This document shows, piece after piece, positions 5,767-7,471 of a stretch of 7,471 bases of DNA. This DNA is from an uncultured Clostridia bacterium. Lineage in GTDB: Bacteria; Bacillota; Clostridia; Oscillospirales; Acutalibacteraceae. Where the stretch lies: NCBI GenBank assembly GCA_937902305.1, contig CALDHV010000175.1, positions 1 through 7,471 of the forward strand, written 5' to 3'. The position numbers and the translations under genes were made by a program. Below the pieces are notes generated by a model. The model made no database searches, was not told the origin of the DNA, and was given only the letters and a program-made list of their open reading frames with translations. The first letter of the stretch is position 1. Each line of letters starts with the position of its first letter.

Positions 5767-6060
5767 CACCGGGATCCTGCCCTGTCGGTAGAACAGCTCT
5801 GCCGCATTTGCGGAATGAGCGATACATCATTCCGCCGAAGTTTCGCCGCCGTATTCGGCACCACACCAAACAAGTATATCAACGTTCTTCGCATCGGTTA
5901 CGCCAAGGAACTGCTCTCCACGGGATATTATTCGGTGGAACAGGTTGCGGAACAGACAGGCTTCTGCGATGCCAAATACTTTTGCGTACGATTCAAATCG
6001 GTAACCGGCTGTTCCCCACTCAAATATAAAAAAGGAGAAAACACGCCAAAAAACAATTGA
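5767..6060 (+). pseudogene. AraC-family regulator remnant: complete DNA-binding domain, sensor domain missing
   Basis: From HRDPALSVEQLCRICGMSDT (5767 on) to SPLKYKK the sequence is a full two-helix-turn-helix AraC/XylS domain. HTH1 is SVEQLCRICGMSDTSFRRSF; HTH2 is SVEQVAEQTGFCDAKYF, followed by the family signature CVRFKSVTGCSPLKY. The stop is at 6058-6060. The ~170-190 residue ligand-binding domain expected upstream is not present in any frame; instead an unrelated fragment sits in another frame. The open frame extends upstream to a GTG at 5647 but encodes nothing family-like there and lacks a convincing ribosome binding site. AraC proteins beside sugar operons normally activate them in response to the sugar. 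An isolated domain might still be made and bind DNA, but sugar sensing should be lost. Confidence 0.75.
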
Positions 6061-6063
6061 TCA

Positions 6064-6092
6064 TTGACAGCAAAAGGAAAAAGGAATATAAT
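6064..6092 (+). promoter_or_regulatory. perfect-consensus promoter of the sugar isomerase gene
   Basis: TTGACA (6064-6069) and TATAAT (6087-6092) are exactly 17 bases apart, four bases after the AraC remnant's stop. The leader to the ATG at 6145 is about 45 bases and holds a small ACAC-A-GTGT palindrome (6110-6118). Such a promoter should be strong and little dependent on an activator. Confidence 0.8.
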
Positions 6093-6144
6093 GAAAACCG
6101 TCCGAAACAACACAGTGTCATAAAATATCGGGAGGAGAAGACAG

Positions 6145-6921
6145 ATGAAAACGTTGGGATTACAGGTCTATACCATTCGTGAGGTGCTGAAGGATGCCGA
6201 ATTTATGGATCTGGCATTCAAAAAGCTCGCCGCAATGGGCATAACGGAATTACAGACTGCCGGCGATTTTATCGTTGAACCGGCAGAATATGCCCGTTTA
6301 GCGCACAAATACGGGATGAGCGTTGTGGGAACACACTACGACTACAACAAGATCCTGAACGCCCCCGAGGAAACGATCGCCGTACACCGGGCATTGGGCA
6401 CGACCAACATCGGGATCGGCGGAATGCCGCGCTATGCCCGGAGCGAGTTGGATGAGTTGAAAAAGTTTGTGGAGGAGTTCAACCGCACCGCCGAGTTGTA
6501 CGCCAAAGAGGGATTCAAACTCACCTATCACAACCACCAGTTTGAGTTTATGCGCATCGACGGCACCAAAACACTGATGGATATTTTGGCGGATGAATTG
6601 GACAAAAACAATGTCAGTTTCGTGCTGGATACCTGCTGGGTGGCTGCCGGCGGCAACGATGTGCGGTACTGGATCGAAAAACTGGCAGGGCGTGTGGACA
6701 TCCTGCATCTGAAAGATATCCGGCTGGATAACCGCAGCGGAAACTATTGCGGCACGATGACCGAGATCGGTAACGGTTCCATCTATTGGGACGGTGTCAT
6801 CGAAACCGCACGCAAAACCGGCGTACAAAGTTATGTCATCGAGCAGGATGCCAACTTCATCAACGGCAATCCCTTTGAGAGTTTACAGGTCAGCACCGAT
6901 TATCTCAAAAATTACCTTTAA
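6145..6921 (+). CDS. sugar phosphate isomerase/epimerase-like TIM-barrel protein (PF01261)
   Basis: The 258-residue protein matches the AP-endonuclease-2/xylose-isomerase-like TIM barrels. It starts MKTLGLQVYTIREVL, the usual first strand (GLQLYTxR). Metal- and substrate-site motifs follow in order: YHNHQFEF (128-135), LDTCW (161-165), HLKDI (188-192), EIGNG (207-211) and IEQD (232-235). E134, D162, H188 and E233 are the likely divalent metal ligands. Relatives include sugar epimerases, IolE/IolI-type enzymes and 3-keto-sugar-processing enzymes, so the exact reaction is open. The ATG at 6145 follows GGAGG with a 9-base spacer. There is no signal peptide. It is encoded divergently from the ThuA operon and has its own strong promoter. 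Length is normal and the frame intact. Confidence 0.9.
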   Translation: MKTLGLQVYTIREVLKDAEFMDLAFKKLAAMGITELQTAGDFIVEPAEYARLAHKYGMSVVGTHYDYNKILNAPEETIAVHRALGTTNIGIGGMPRYARSELDELKKFVEEFNRTAELYAKEGFKLTYHNHQFEFMRIDGTKTLMDILADELDKNNVSFVLDTCWVAAGGNDVRYWIEKLAGRVDILHLKDIRLDNRSGNYCGTMTEIGNGSIYWDGVIETARKTGVQSYVIEQDANFINGNPFESLQVSTDYLKNYL

Positions 6922-6945
6922 GATAATCCGAAAAGAACTGAATCT

Positions 6946-7040
6946 GCAAAACGAATGCCGACAACAGGGACGGGTATCGTCGCTTTGCGACGATACAGTT
7001 TGCAACAGCCGCACCGCCGGGTAACACGCAAAACGAATGC
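6946..7040. repeat. pair of direct repeats with a perfect 10-bp hairpin between
   Basis: GCAAAACGAATGC occurs at 6946-6958 and 7028-7040, each followed by a related GAC...GGGACGG stretch. Between them GTATCGTCGC-TTT-GCGACGATAC (6974-6996) is a perfect hairpin. It may cap the isomerase transcript, but no T-run follows, so a rho-independent terminator is not supported. Confidence 0.65.
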
Positions 7041-7047
7041 GGACGGC

Positions 7048-7105
7048 GGGGACGGTTCGGTTGTCCTCAAAAATAAGTTGTCAAGGGGACAACGGAACCG
7101 TCCCC
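7048..7105. repeat. 58-base REP/MITE-like hairpin of the GGGGACGGTTC type
   Basis: Arms 7048-7066 and 7087-7105 are complementary over 19 bp with one G-G mismatch (7059/7094), around a 20-base loop. From memory, GGGGACGGTTC...GAACCGTCCCC hairpins are widespread dispersed elements in Bacillota and other phyla and resemble REP sequences moved by RAYT-type transposases. No transposase is in the window. Confidence 0.7.
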
Positions 7106-7377
7106 CTGTCACCGACACGACACCAAGCGAACCATCGCACCTACTGCAACAGCCGGGAACGGGCATTGTCTCGCCTGCGGGCTCGGTCACCTCGCGGCTC
7201 TGACAGTCCCCCGGACTGTCATTCACTCCCGCTCGGAGCCTTCGGCTACCCCCGCCCTACGGCTGTTTCAACAAATTTTGCTGTAAACTCGGCGGGCGAA
7301 CACAGTTCGCCCCTACGGTTTCATACGATTGCGGGTTACAGTTTAGTGCGGTTTCTAACAGCTAACATCTAACATCT
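7106..7377. repeat. gene-free repeat mosaic including copy 2 of the dispersed hairpin repeat
   Basis: No supported gene. It holds a perfect 8-bp hairpin GACAGTCC-CCC-GGACTGTC (7202-7220) and a small GAGCC-TTC-GGCT stem (about 7235-7247). CCTACGGCTGTT (7256-7267) is the inverted match of 2097-2108. GGGCGAAC-ACA-GTTCGCCC (7294-7312) is followed by CCTACGGTTTC, which completes the 15-base repeat at 7308-7322. A TGCAACAGCCG element is shared with 7000-7010. Confidence 0.65.
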
Positions 7378-7422
7378 ACAAAACAAAAAAGCGGTCACTT
7401 ACGTGACCGCTTTTTGTTTTGT
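7378..7422 (-). terminator. rRNA operon terminator (bidirectional form)
   Basis: GCGGTCAC (7391-7398) and GTGACCGC (7403-7410) pair around TTAC. Flanking A and T runs and ACAAAAC/GTTTTGT extend the stem to about 20 bp with one bulge. On the complement the stem is followed by TTTTTTGTTTTGT, directly after the 5S 3' end. Read the other way it would also stop transcription coming from the isomerase side. Confidence 0.9.
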
Positions 7423-7471
7423 GTTGGCACCTACCTATTGTCCCGGGCCGCTTCCAGCCAAGTATCGTCGG
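7423..7471 (-). rRNA. rrf: 5S ribosomal RNA, 3' end only
   Basis: The complement reads CCGACGATACTTGGCTGG, then AGCGGCCCGGGACAATAGGT and GGTGCCAAC, which is the helix IV, loop E and 3' strand of a clostridial 5S rRNA. About the last 49 bases are present; the rest lies beyond the window. The exact 3' end is uncertain by one or two bases. The terminator follows immediately, so an rRNA operon transcribed leftward lies to the right of this window. Confidence 0.85.

Noticed and set aside
6090..6123. ATG-opened 10-codon frame in the isomerase leader (MKTVRNNTVS)
   Set aside because: Its ATG overlaps the -10 box, so it would not be in the transcript.
6298..6828. 176-codon minus-strand frame inside the isomerase gene
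   Set aside because: It is an antisense shadow of a well-supported PF01261 gene with no start signal or family pattern.
6974..6996. Rho-independent terminator of the isomerase gene
   Set aside because: The stem is perfect, but no T-run follows on the plus strand.
6918..7372. Open frames of 76-111 codons in the right-hand repeat region
   Set aside because: They translate GC-rich hairpin repeats and have no ribosome binding site or recognisable domain.

Overview
The window looks like chromosomal DNA of an anaerobic Bacillota, most likely a gut clostridium of the Oscillospirales/Ruminococcaceae type. This is inferred from strong AGGAGG-type ribosome binding sites, near-consensus sigma-A promoters, a Firmicutes-style MiaB, small GC-rich dispersed hairpin repeats, and a 5S rRNA 3' end with its own terminator. 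Base composition is close to balanced.

Left end (1-1700): a minus-strand miaB gene, truncated by the window edge, has its own promoter. Upstream of it lies an independent mini transcription unit: a perfect-consensus promoter, a 65-codon open frame resembling the C-terminal end of a SpoIIAB/RsbW-type ATPase, and a clear rho-independent terminator. At 1842-2017 is a relic of a GH42 beta-galactosidase. Its intact promoter, ribosome binding site and first ~26 codons are joined out of frame to its last ~31 codons, so nearly the whole enzyme is deleted. Bases 2018-2345 hold no gene, only hairpin repeats.

Centre (2346-5090, minus strand): a tightly packed four-gene operon, in transcription order ThuA-like protein, GH16 glycosidase (TTG start, overlapping the ThuA stop), a 42-residue rubredoxin-like metal-binding protein and a GH130 glycoside phosphorylase-like enzyme. 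None has a signal peptide, so the pathway appears cytosolic and would act on imported oligosaccharides.

Right of the divergent promoter region (5091-5300), on the plus strand: a damaged regulator locus. A fragment resembling SGNH-like proteins (about 5457-5757) runs, in a different frame, into an AraC-family DNA-binding domain without its sensor domain (about 5767-6060). A perfect-consensus promoter then drives a PF01261 TIM-barrel sugar isomerase/epimerase (6145-6921). ThuA plus PF01261 is a combination known from sugar-oxidation (3-keto-sugar) neighbourhoods, but no oxidoreductase is in the window.

Right end (6922-7471): a mosaic of hairpin repeats, then the rRNA terminator and the 3' end of a minus-strand 5S rRNA gene. 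The sugar island therefore lies immediately downstream of an rRNA operon. The same 15-base repeat core flanks the island on both sides. The overall picture is a carbohydrate-use island partly decayed by deletions, with the GH42 enzyme and the regulator lost and the operon and isomerase intact.
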